NCBI GenBank assembly: GCA_036971475.1
Contig: JBAIZL010000007.1
Span: forward strand, 34,280,502 to 34,344,501
Direction of reading: 5' to 3'
Length of the DNA: 64,000 bases
Source of the DNA: Prosapia bicincta
Lineage: Eukaryota; Arthropoda; Insecta; Hemiptera; Cercopidae
The position numbers and the translations under genes are program-made. The notes under the pieces were generated by a model, which saw nothing but the letters and a program-made list of their open reading frames with translations, was not told where the DNA came from and ran no database searches. Positions 1-10,679 of this stretch are shown piece after piece (position 1 is the first letter of the stretch; each line of letters begins with the position of its first letter).

Positions 1-688
1 TTCATGCAAAATAAATCTAACACCTCAAAATTTGAACCGACCGTAAGCGATTCCCTTACACAACTAAACTCAGGTTAGTTTACACAGAAGAAAAAACTAA
101 TATGGCTCTGCGACTTTCTGAACCAATAAAAAGTTAGAGCGACTTCCGTTTAGTGAGGGACAATTCTTGGAAATACAACAGTTTGATAAAAGTTACTTCT
201 TTGTTGGCACAACTGAAAGTTTGGCTCGACGAAATTTAGTCTGATCAAGGTTATATTGGTGTCACTAGACTAGTGTAGGATTAATATTTGTTTATTTAAG
301 CGATTGTTGCATTCAGGCTTATAATTTCTGCTTTACCTATATGTTTACTTCTAGTACTAACTGAATTGATGTCTTGCGGGTTTTCGATTTTTTTATAAGT
401 GAAAATTAAATTTTATACTTTCTATTACAGTATACTTTTTTAATAAATGAAATGGGTAAATGTTTACTGTTTCCCCGCGACGACTTTTCCAACGTCTTAT
501 TGAAGAATACATTCTAAATAAGAATAAAATTATTTAAAAAGTTCGAAAAAATAACCAGCTTAATTTTGAAAAAATACCAACCCAACCTAAAAGCACTAAC
601 TACGAGGTTAGGTTGTACAAAGTATAGTCACTTTATGGAGGAAGCGATTATTTGAGGTTATGACCATTTATTTTTTCTTAATCATACC
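1..688. other. No gene seen
   Basis: AT-rich sequence with scattered short runs. I see no coding signal, RNA gene or clear repeat structure. Confidence 0.5.
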
Positions 689-1193
689 CAGTGGCGTAGA
701 CAGGACGATGATTGGGAGGAGGGCACGACCATGAGGGTCAGGGGGTGGAACTCTACCAGGGAAATTGTGAACATTTATATAAATCATATTTATAAAATAA
801 ATCATAAATTCATAATAATTTATAATATAATAAATAATTATTACAATATTATTACCGTATTAATTTTTTTTACCGTAATTAGAAAATGTTCTTTGATTAT
901 AATCATTTTGTGAGTAGCAAAAAAAAAAACAAAACGACTTCAATGAAAGTCAATGGTTCAGGAATGAAAATGTAAAAATGCCCAAAGTACTCGTAGAAAA
1001 ATAACAAACAGCCTACTCTACTATGACGTAAAACACAAATTTAGTCTGAGTTTTAGTCTTTTTTATGCTGCATATGCTTAAAACGTACGTTTTAGAGTGA
1101 TGAGAATCAATATTTTTACGGGGGTGAACAAACCTACCCTCCCGGCCCTTTTGTGGTTCTGCCCCCCTTGACAAAATCCTGATTGCGCCCCTG
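689..1193. mobile_element. TIR element (GGCGTAG-type ends)
   Basis: The left end CAGTGGCGTAGACAGGA is inverted at the right end as TCCTGATTGCGCCCCTG, with G-rich and C-rich subterminal tracts. It resembles the hAT-type MITE at 39551, so it is probably the same superfamily. No clear target duplication and no transposase were seen; the short ORFs inside are not convincing. Confidence 0.45.
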
Positions 1194-1620
1194 CATTGCA
1201 TTCTTGATTTCTCGGTCTATCATTGAAGACACGTTGACGTTATCATCCAGGATTTCGTAGCCCAAGTCGTTTTTGTCGAGATCACCCATTGCACAGAGTC
1301 AGTTTCGTCACATTATTGGAAGCCTGGAACTGACTGGCATAACTTGACCACCTCTCCCACGATTTCAAGCGTTTCAGGCTGATCAGTGTCAGCATCCGAT
1401 TGTTCACGTTTTGTCAAACTTTATTCCGCGCTATCATTAACTCCAAGAATAATGTTCTTAACATGAAAGGATGACGGGGATTCTCCGACAAAACCACTCT
1501 AAACGGTCTGTGTTGGTTGCCTACCGTCTCAGGATCAACTAAATCGGGGTTTTCTGGTGTGAGGTGGGTAAAGGCAAGATGTCCTTGAGTTTAACTCAAA
1601 TATTACCAGCAAAAAGGATA
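1194..1620. other. No gene seen
   Basis: Mixed-composition intergenic DNA. No ORF, RNA gene or repeat could be supported. Confidence 0.4.
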
Positions 1621-1650
1621 AAAACCTCTTAACCACAAACCTTCTTTATT

Positions 1651-1697
1651 TTACCCTTATGTACATTTCAGTTACCAAGTAACCATCCTCAGAGGGA
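1651..1697 (-). ncRNA. Hammerhead-ribozyme-like motif
   Basis: On the minus strand: CTGAGGA, one extra T, a 6-bp stem GGTTAC/GTAACT with loop TTG, GAAA, then ATGTACATA. That last part can form a 2-bp helix III with GUAC loop and an AUA cleavage triplet. Flanks CCCT and AGGG pair as helix I. The extra base before helix II departs from the canonical hammerhead, so catalysis is uncertain. Confidence 0.45.
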
Positions 1698-1759
1698 TAA
1701 CATACAATGACTCTTGTATGTTAACAAAAAGATTACATAAGTATGTCTTTGTATGATAT

Positions 1760-1803
1760 CCCTCTGAGGATGGTTACTTGGTAACTGAAATGTACATAAA
1801 GGT
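1760..1803 (+). ncRNA. Hammerhead-ribozyme-like motif, mirror copy
   Basis: The inverted partner of the motif at 1651-1697 has CTGAGGA at 1764-1770, the stem at 1772-1777/1781-1786 and GAAA at 1787-1790. Helix I is weakened by an inserted A after the putative cleavage site. Confidence 0.4.
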
Positions 1804-1994
1804 AAAATTAAGAAAGTTTGTGGTAAAGAGGTTTTTGTGCATTTATCATTAAATTCAACCACAGTATATTCCTAATAAATAGTATCAAATTTCACTACAC
1901 GTTTAGCAATATTACAAAGTTAACTTTAAAAAGTTGGGATTCTCAACAACGCGTATGACGGAAAGGCGTTCGGATTATTGACGCTCTACTCTGT

Positions 1995-2600
1995 GTATAT
2001 CCATATGTAATCAATATTAAGTGGGAAAATAGAAAGGGAATTTCTTTACAGTTTTCCATTATTTTTGTTTGTTACTATTTATACGCTTTTTCATCGCTTG
2101 CATTGTGTTGTAGTCTCTTTTCGCTTTCCTTTCGCATTGTCCGTTTGTGAAGCAAGGTTCGATGCCGCTAATCCAGTTTGTTTATTTTATTCTATTCGTT
2201 CATTTTTAACACTAGAGCATTATTTTTGATATTCTGTTGTAACCATGGCAACAATTAAAGGTTGCACAATGATGGTTTCAACAACAACCTAATGAGGGCA
2301 AAAGAAAAATTCATATACATCTTTGAGAAATAAATTTCTACCCATGGGAAAGCTGGCTTAGTGCCAAAGCGCAAGACTTTGAACAAGTGGATACTCAGTT
2401 CGAATCCAACTTAGACCCCCAGATTTTTATAATTTAAATATTGAATAAATATTTAAAGATACTATATTAACATCAATTTTCATCCACTACAGGTTAAAAA
2501 AATCTATTTGAATTTGATTGGATGAATAGAAACGTATTTTAATAACAATAGAATATTTGTACAAGATGTATATCAGGAGAGTGTGAGCTAATAAAATAGA
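1995..2600 (+). repeat. Dispersed repeat with tRNA-headed SINE, copy 1
   Basis: Positions 1995-2430 match 4810-5260 in the same orientation. Near 2350 a tRNA-like head has an A-box-like TGGCTTAGTGCC and B-box AGTTCGAATCC. A body with TTTCATCCACTACAGGTT and AACGTATTTTAATAAC follows, ending in a short TA-rich tail. The same body occurs on the minus strand at 8790, 10190, 23680 and 46960. Confidence 0.5.
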
Positions 2601-3082
2601 TTTAATAATAAATGGGATTAGGCATTATACAAGGATAACCTGGTACTGGAAATTAAGAAATAAGCTGAGCTACGAGCCCAGCAAACCTGAACTAGACCAA
2701 ACCACCGTCAGGGTTGTAAACAGATGTCTAACCGCTACGCGCACTTGTGGTGAGATGGAATTAGGTAGAAGTAAGGAAAGGATAATGATCCTTTGGTAAT
2801 CCTAAGAGGGGAAATATGGCATCGCATGCGCAGGGTAGCTACCCGTGGTTGATTTGTTCCCAATCGGGGTGAAACGAGGTGTCTACCCACTGCTCGGACA
2901 ACCTATAACTCTTCCTTAAATAACATAATTATAGGAGAACTTCATGTAGGTGAACATTTTAATATGATTTGAAATGAAAGAACTAACATTGTAATTATAA
3001 GTGTAAATATGGACACACACAAGCAAATAAACAAATAAACAAACAAACAAACACACACACACACACACACACACACAAATAC

Positions 3083-3083
<1 letters not shown>

Positions 3084-3132
<49 letters not shown>
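3084..3132. repeat. (TA)n microsatellite
   Basis: Uninterrupted TA dinucleotides within the palindrome. Confidence 0.95.
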
Positions 3133-3134
<2 letters not shown>

Positions 3135-3276
3135 CAATATGTATTCTTGTGTATTAATAAAGAACAAAAGTCAAAATACAAATACAAGAATTATATTTGA
3201 ATTTACAATTCAAAGCTTTTCGTTGCCTAACAGTACCAACATCATCAGGAATATTAAACCTAATGATTGGTTTAAT

Positions 3277-3321
3277 ATTCCTGATGATGTTGGTACTGTT
3301 AGCCAACGAAAAACTTTGAAT
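3277..3321 (+). ncRNA. Hammerhead-ribozyme-like motif
   Basis: CTGATGA (3281-3287), an extra T, stem GTTGG (3289-3293)/CCAAC (3303-3307) and GAAA (3308-3311). Flanks ATTC (3277-3280) and GAAT (3318-3321) pair as helix I. The inverted partner is at about 3215-3255 on the minus strand. Confidence 0.45.
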
Positions 3322-3366
3322 TGTATATTCAAATATAATTCATGTATTTGTATTTTGACTTTTGTT

Positions 3367-3677
<311 letters not shown>

Positions 3678-3789
3678 ATTTGTTTGCTTGTGTGTGTCCA
3701 TATTTACACTTATAATTACAATGTTACTTCTTTCATTTCAAATCATATTAAAATGCTCACCTACATTCTATTTTCCTGTAATCATCTTT

Positions 3790-4800
3790 TGAGATCTTAC
3801 TTGTTTACCTCCATGACCAGAGTCTGTGATGCCCTAACCAACACGTCCTCTGTTAGAGACGCCTAAAAGTGTGCCCGAGTAACGTGATTTAGTCAGACCT
3901 TGTAAGAGACCTGTTGGCAGTGAAAGTCGAGAAGATCCTGAAGGCCTTGAGCAAACGCTTCTCAGCGTCGTTAATATGTTCATCGTTTGAGTAATAAATG
4001 ATGGGTCATTGTTAAACCCACGCACGGGATCCGTGTTCCAAATTATTAAGACGGTCGGTTTGTTTGGTCAAACGTAACTGGTCAATGTTTTTGCAATATT
4101 GCTAATAAATGGATTATGCAATGTTACAAAAACACAATAATTGAAATGGTAATACTTGACCAAATGTTACTCAAATTTGTTTCACTTTCACAAATATTAA
4201 TCAAACATATCTTATAAACAAGTAACAAGTGATTTGAAAAACATAACCTCACTTTACAAACATAATCCGGTAATGAAGATTTCGTTTCATGTAACCACAC
4301 TGTTATGCTACAATACTGTATACCTAAAATGACCAGATTTCTAGAAGGCGGGACAGAACCCTCTGGTAGTTTTGGGGGTATGAAATTAATATCCCCAGTA
4401 AGGCGGTGGGTCCGTGGAAAGAGTAAAATAGCAAGTTTTAAAGGAATTTTAGTCTTTAACGAAATGAATGAGAACGATAGCTGAAGACAGCCGAAGTGGG
4501 TACCTAATTAGAAAACCCCATTCTCCAGTCTACCCTCCACCAAGTTGAAGCGATGCGACGGGCCTACGGGGGAGCTGCTGCGGTTGGATTCTATTTTGCC
4601 ATGGCAGTAAACTACGAGATATGTGATAAGGAGATGTAGTTTCAAATCAAATGACACTTTTAATTTTGTGTTCATAGCATTCTACATTAAGCTGCTCAAA
4701 ATAATTTTAAACAAGTAATATAAAAAAATTAAATCAATTCCTACTTAAATTGCCAAAAACAAATTTTATTTTAGTTTCCTTTTACTGTATTCTATAACTA
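3790..4800. other. No gene seen
   Basis: Mixed intergenic sequence. A 63-codon minus-strand ORF at 3834-4025 has no recognisable similarity. No RNA gene or clear repeat was identified. Confidence 0.4.
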
Positions 4801-4809
4801 CAATCAATA

Positions 4810-5619
4810 ATAATATCTATATACATATATCAGAATAACAATATTAAATGGCAAAACAGAAAACGAATTTCCTTGCAATTTTCCATTTTCCTTTTTATTT
4901 ATAGGGTTGGACTATTATTTTTGTTTGTTACTATTTAAACGCTTTATTTTTTTTCGCCGCATAGTGTTGCAGTTTCTATTCGCATTTCCTTTTGTGAAGC
5001 AAGGTTCTATACCGTTAATGTAACTTGTTTATTTTATTCTTTTCATTCAGTTTTAATCCTAGAATATTATTTGATATTCTGTGGTAACCATGGCAACAAT
5101 TTAATGTTGTACAATGGAGGTTTCTATGACAACCAGATGGGGACCAAAGAAAACTTCATATACATCTTTGAAAAATCATTTCTAGCTATGAGAAAGTTGG
5201 ACCAGTGTCAAAGTGATAGACTTTGAAAGTGAAAATACTCAGTTCGAATCCGATCTAGTCCCCCAAATGTTTTTTAAATAATTGAATATATATATTTGAA
5301 AAAACTGTATTAAAATTATTAATATACTTATCTTCATTTCTGTTAGGAATATTTCTATATGTTTCAGTAAAGTTTTCTGCTATTCCTAACGTTTTAATAT
5401 TCTCCTCTGTTGACGAGTTTCGGAATAACTCCATTTTCAAAACTTTAAACGTACTGTTTACCCAAATTTTGAGTTCGTCTTTGTTTACCGTTAGCCATGC
5501 CCCTCCCCCAACTTACAGCTGTATTAATATCAATTGCCATCCACTATAGGGTAAAACAAATGTATTTGAAAGTGATTGGATGTGTAAAAACGTATTTTAT
5601 TATCGATTGAAAAGTTGTA

Positions 5620-5655
<36 letters not shown>
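4810..5655 (+). repeat. Dispersed repeat with tRNA-headed SINE, copy 2, interrupted
   Basis: Same family as 1995-2600, with B-box AGTTCGAATCC near 5241 and the SINE body resuming at about 5521. A foreign segment (about 5313-5520) interrupts it and is flanked by GTATTAA on both sides, consistent with a 7-bp target duplication. The SINE tail is the (TA)n tract at 5621-5673. Confidence 0.5.
5313..5520 (-). mobile_element. PLE-type 3' end inserted in a SINE
   Basis: The segment carries, on the minus strand, TTTTGAAAATGGAGTTATTCCGAAAC, here described as GGAG...TCC followed by GAAAC and CTCGTCAAC. This is the same unit that recurs at 38025-38215 and in tandem at 44581. GTATTAA flanks it directly on both sides. 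Confidence 0.45.
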
Positions 5656-5675
<20 letters not shown>

Positions 5676-5937
5676 TGATACGTATTCCTTCACGGATGGA
5701 AAAATATGATGAATAGTTACTATCTGAAGTACATCCGTTCATTCTGCAGTCCATAAATTCGCAGTTCCGACGTTTCGCTAGAATCTCATCCAGCATTGAC
5801 GAGGGTAACCTAACAACCTCGCTCTTCTACTGTTGTTAGGTTCACCTCGTCAATGCTGGATGAGATTCTAGCGAAACGTCGGAACTGCGAATTTATGGAC
5901 TGCAGAATGAACGGATGTACTCCAGATAGTAACTATT

Positions 5938-5997
<60 letters not shown>
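5621..5997. repeat. Inverted repeat between two (TA)n tracts
   Basis: TA tracts at 5621-5673 and 5941-5997 enclose arms 5690-5800 and 5833-5940. These share CTGGATGAGATTCTAGCG then AAACGTCGGAACTGCG in inverted orientation. The same pair, with small differences, recurs at 46702-46960. GAAACGTC next to a short stem resembles a diverged hammerhead-like core. Confidence 0.6.
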
Positions 5998-5998
<1 letters not shown>

Positions 5999-5999
<1 letters not shown>

Positions 6000-7840
6000 C
6001 AGAAGAGTGTGAGCTAATAGAAGAAATTGAAAAATATTTAAAATGTATTGTCAGTTGTTAATCTGCCAAAACGGGACAAAAAACGTCCCCAGGGAGGTTC
6101 GGCACTACAGGAAACATAGATGAAAACGGGACGTCCGGTCACCGTATCGTAAAACATAGCTGCAAAGTATCTAACTATACTCTACACTACAAACATACTG
6201 CACCATTAAATTTGTAAACTGAAACGCAAGCTGCACTGCCGGAAGCACGTGAATAAAATGTCAGTGTCAAGAAGGCAGTTTCCGTCAGCTGTCGTGCGTA
6301 GCGTTCGTAGTTCTGTGCGTATTTAACCATTTCCCGGCTTCAGTTGTATAGTTAATCAAGCCAAATCTACCCGAACTGTATAACATATAGGTATACTGTA
6401 ATGCAAGAGTATATCAATGTGCCAGTGTAAAAGGAATATTTACATATTGTTGTATGTGTGTTGCTACATTTAGGTTGTTTCACATTTTGCAATGTTTAAG
6501 CGAGTTTATCTTTCGCGGAGTTTTAAATCACTTGTTTCTACTTCAGAAGATGTTCAGCATTTGTGAAGAGGAAAAATGTTGAAGTTGAATAACATTTAGA
6601 AGTGTTAGCAATGACCGGGTATGGGTTTACCACTTTGCCCCGCCTTCGGGGCGCGCCAAATCAAAGGGCGTAAGGCACACGATCAAAATTTATTTTTCAC
6701 GATACAATAAATAGTTATGCAAAAGTAAAATTATGTTTATTTTATTTATATAAAGTTCTCTATTGTTTGTGCTCATTGTTCGTTGTAGAGTCGTATTTGT
6801 CAGTAAATGTAAATCCATAAATAGTTGCGTAGAGCATGAAGGTACGTTCAGCTCCGTAATATGCATGGATTTATCATTAAGGCATTGGGAGTCTCAGATG
6901 CTACCAAACATGCAAGGGATGTTGTCCTTTTTGTAGACGGGCGTAAGCCCTTTTTACTGTAAAATATTGACAAAGGAAAACCAAACACGACCATCATTGA
7001 CACTATAATGGTTTTCGTCATTTTGATGCATTTCATATCCACACAAAGGTTAGCAATGAGTTGAGAATGCGTCAGGGCTTCTGCCACAAGCTGCACAGGG
7101 TAAAGATCATTTAAGTATCTTAGGCCCGGCAACCACTAAAGGAAGGCTATAATCAGGATACCTTACGATCCCAATAGACATATTCGCTCGCAAAATAGCA
7201 AGGAGGTCTTAATCAATTGACTAGAAAATTTCAATATTAATCTCCTACTCTATGAGTAAATTCATTCTTTTCCTTGTTATATAAGCTCATTATCAACTAA
7301 ATTTTTAAAATTCAGATTTTTTCACTCACAAAGGAGGAGCAAAAAATTGGTCCTACCTCGTGTTAGTGCGACTGTATACACGGAGGCGTAGAGCCTGCAA
7401 GATTGAGAACTGCAGTTTTAAGCGATATAAAATTATGCATAGATAATTTGCGCGAATAACATTACGGAACATCTGTGCTTGCAGCGACTCTGTGACGAAT
7501 ACAAACAATCTGTGTCTTCCTGTAGACAGACGATCTGTTGTCACTAGGCAATAATTGCATCAAGCTCGCTTACTTTCTCGTGATTCTGTGTTTTGTCTGA
7601 ATGCACCGTCGAGTCTGGTTACTCCGCAGTTGCATCATGATGCTGTTGTGATGCATTTATACTGAGTCATCCGGTCGAAAATGGCTGTTTAGTGTGACGA
7701 GTCTTGGGTAATCGAGGCGCTCCCACGCTTCAATTGAATATTTTGTTTTGTTTATCTTAAAACTGTGAAATATATGGGTTTCTTTATAAAACACTTGAGG
7801 GAAATACAATTCTATAAGATTCGCTATATTAATTAATTAG
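5999..7840. other. No confident gene
   Basis: Intergenic stretch. A minus-strand ORF of 94 codons (6848-7132) and one of 63 codons (7353-7544) show no domain or family I recognise. There is a short GC-rich patch near 6630-6660. No RNA genes seen. Confidence 0.4.
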
Positions 7841-8336
7841 CTGACCCGGCGAACTTAGTACTGCCTAAAAGTTAATGAATGGCTTGTTAACATTAGCTCA
7901 ACTTAATTTATTATTTTATTAACATAATAATAATCGTACAGAAATGACTTTGAAATGTGTAGGAAAATAATTTAAATTTGTTCATTGTTGCTTAGCAACC
8001 AAAACGTTGAATGAATTCAATGAAATAGTTAAGATGAAATAAGATAGAAAATCATATTTTATGCTATTTTGTCACTTGAAATTACATGCTGAAAAAAATT
8101 ATGTCGTCGGGAAGCTGTTTTGCTAAAACCCTAGACCCGTTTTGTAGTATAATATTTTTCTGCTGAAATTAATTGGTTTGGGGGGGGTCAAGCGCCCCTG
8201 TACCCGCTGGTTACGCCCCTGACACTTTCTATGCCAGAAACCTTTCCAGGAATGTATTCAATAATTTTCCAAAGTTTTATGGCGATCGGATCAGTGGTTT
8301 AGTAATGCATAAGGCTCATACATACAAACATTCATT

Positions 8337-8339
<3 letters not shown>
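7841..8339 (+). mobile_element. LINE-like 3' end, interrupted by an hAT-type MITE fragment
   Basis: It starts AGCTGACCCGGCGAACTTAG and resumes at about 8223 with CCAGAAACC, GGCGATCGGATCAGTGGTTT and a tail CATACATACAAACATTCA leading into (CA)n. This pattern recalls the 3' regions of RTE/CR1-type LINEs from memory. Positions 8055-8223 match the right half of the MITE at 39551-39846. Confidence 0.4.

Positions 8340-8417
<78 letters not shown>
8340..8417. repeat. (CA)n-(TA)n microsatellite
   Basis: CA dinucleotides run into TA dinucleotides, likely seeded by the LINE tail. Confidence 0.95.
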
Positions 8418-8420
<3 letters not shown>

Positions 8421-8575
8421 TTTCACTATATGTACTTAAACAAGAATCTTACTCAGTCTACTACAACCCCCGGTCAGTGATGCTCGATGATGGAGATACG
8501 ACCAATCTTTGAAAGTTAACATGCATAGATACCAAGTAAGATTCTTGTTTAAGTACATATAGTGAAAGTGACAAT
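8417..8575. repeat. Inverted repeat (about 39-bp arms)
   Basis: The arm 8420-8455 (TTTCACTATATGTACTTAAA...) is inverted at 8535-8572. A spacer of about 80 bp separates them. Another (TA)n tract follows at 8611-8643. Confidence 0.7.
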
Positions 8576-8606
8576 TGAATACAAGAAAACAGTCTTGCAA
8601 AGCTAC

Positions 8607-8648
<42 letters not shown>

Positions 8649-8759
8649 TATTAAAATTCGTTTTTCTACTTTTTTAAAAATAATTATTATTAACCATATT
8701 TTAAACAAAAATTAGATTTTTCCCTTCCTACTATTAGTTGACACTCGCTGTCGCTATAT

Positions 8760-9005
8760 ATATATATATATATACATATATTTATACATCTTGTTCAAAT
8801 CTCCAAACGTTAACAAAATACGTTTTATTCATCAACACAATTTCAAATAATTTTTTAACTTGTAGTGGATGACACTTGATGTTAATACTGTTTTCTCATC
8901 TATTAGGTTAATATTTTTAATTTTAAAAAGCTTATGTCTTCAGGTTGGATTCGAACTATATGACTACATCTTTGAAGTCCAGCACTCAGCTACTGGATTT
9001 CAAAC
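8760..9005 (-). repeat. tRNA-headed SINE
   Basis: On the minus strand a tRNA-like head has A-box-like TAGCTGAGTGCTGG and B-box AGTTCGAATCC. The body (CATCAAGTGTCATCCACTAC, AAACGTATTTTGTTAAC) follows and ends in (TA)n. It shares the body with copies at 2346 and 5190. It is not a functional tRNA gene. Confidence 0.55.
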
Positions 9006-10160
9006 TGTGTGAACCAATAGAATTTTTAAAGACTTCATACCCATCTGAAACTCCAAAGCCTAAAGCATGCGTAATGATCGGTGTACAATAAAATAAGGTT
9101 TTGTAAATCTTTAAAACATTCTCAAGATGTCTAGAATTTGTCCAAGGTACGTTTCCGGAGAATCTTGAAATAGATTTATAATTTAATTTCAAATAAAATA
9201 ACTTTAGAGGTTTCATTACAAAAATACAACCATAACCTGTCTTCGATTTACTAATGGGATTATTCTACAGTATAGTAACGCAAATCTAGGGCAAAACCTA
9301 CACGAGGTGTTTTTAATGCCATATTTATTTGTATTTTAAATTTTGTTGTTCTGTTTGAGATGGTTGACTAGTTACGAATCGCATCCATCATCTTGACAGA
9401 ACCGTAGGATCTGTGACGGTGGATGACCTTGAAACTAGCCCACAGTTCCTACGACCTTCACGTCTCGCAGTTTACCGTTTACTACGAGACTGTAATCTCG
9501 CGAAATACGCAATCAGTAACGCCATTTCCTCACAATCAACGTTTTAACAGATTCTTCATATGAGAACGGTTTCACCGCGTGTTGTATCTTTAATCTTCCG
9601 TCACATATGTTTGTTTGTAATCTGTCTATTGCGATTGCAGTTTTAACTATGTTTTACTGATAGACAAATTAAAATTTAGTTTTTAAATTAAAAATATAGA
9701 GATAATTATTGCAATATTTAAATTCTAATATGTCGTCTTGGTTTGTTTGTAAGTCATTCGTAACAGAATTGGTTTTTCTTTAATAGTAAGTTACAATAAA
9801 TAAACGGATCAATTTTATTCGTATTAAATGTGGTATTTTAGTTTACTAAATGAAATAACTATACTTGAATTGAGTATTTTATTATATTGTGGGTATCTCC
9901 TTGTAGTTTCTTGAATGTCATTACTATTATATTGTTTTAATTAGTTTACAGTTATTACTTATTTGTATTCTTATCAAAATTATCACTCACATGAAGATGA
10001 TAACGAATATGTTACCGAAACGTGTCGCTGAATAAATAAATGGCAATACTTGACTCGCAAACCAGTGGTTTTATTCAATTTCTTCTATCAGCTCTAACTG
10101 TCCTTATATTATAAATATACCTTATATATATATAAGTGCAACGGAAAAACAATGGATAAC
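9006..10160. other. No gene seen; one diverged PLE-like end
   Basis: Mostly AT-rich DNA. At about 9985-10035 the sequence TGAAGATGATAACGAATATG followed by TTACCGAAACGTGTC has a GATAAC/GTTACC stem before GAAA and looks like a diverged member of the hammerhead-like group. No ORF of interest. Confidence 0.35.
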
Positions 10161-10164
10161 GTTA

Positions 10165-10600
10165 AATATCAAGAATATATATATATACCTTGTTCAAATT
10201 TTCAATCGTTAATAAAATATTTTTTAGTTCAAGTACATTCTTTAAAACGTGTAGTGGATGTCACTTGATGTCAATAGAGTTTTTTCAAATATGAATTCAT
10301 TAATTAAATTTAATGAATTAATTTTAGTTTTATATGGAAGAAAAACTATTCACAGAAGGGGCAGAGTATGCAATATAATTATATCGTCCTATTTGGTTTA
10401 AAATAAGTGATAACATATAATTTCATAAAACAGCTGATTTTGTGGTTATAGGTTATGTGCTAGAACAGCTGTTTTAAAGTATGTTATGTTACTTTATTTA
10501 TATTAATTGTAATTATTTAATAATAAGTAGTTAAAATAACATTTCTCTGTGTTGACCTAAGTAGGAATTTACTTAAAGCGAATTTTTGTTTATATTACTT
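10165..10600. repeat. Partial SINE body plus AACAGCTGATTTT repeat
   Basis: Positions 10165-10290 carry the SINE body on the minus strand. Positions 10310-10600 (AAACAGCTGATTTTGTGGTT and flanks) match the left part of the TIR element at 47092-47469, and more weakly 16550-16690 and 23790-23930. Confidence 0.5.
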
Positions 10601-10679
10601 GTTTTAATGTAATGTTGTAAATAACTCTAGTGTAATAAGTTAGAGTTCTTAATATACAGAGAGTGCATTTCTACTTATA

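Larger units (their letters stand above)
1621..1837. mobile_element. Head-to-head palindrome of PLE-type 3' ends (family A)
   Basis: Two arms (about 1624-1700 and 1756-1834) are near-perfect inverted copies. Each contains TGTACATAAGGG-like sequence and a hammerhead-like motif reading outward from the centre, and the outer ends carry CCTCTTAACCACAAA. Shorter or diverged relatives occur at 24600, 28876, 51260 and 53150. The size and layout fit 5'-truncated retroelement ends inserted as an inverted pair. Confidence 0.5.

Noticed and set aside
2346..2420. Functional tRNA gene (A and B boxes)
   Set aside because: The same head occurs in several dispersed copies followed by a common body, and a cloverleaf is not supported; it is a SINE head.
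6848..7132. 94-codon minus-strand ORF as a gene
   Set aside because: No recognisable domain, no splice context and no start environment; kept only as unassigned.
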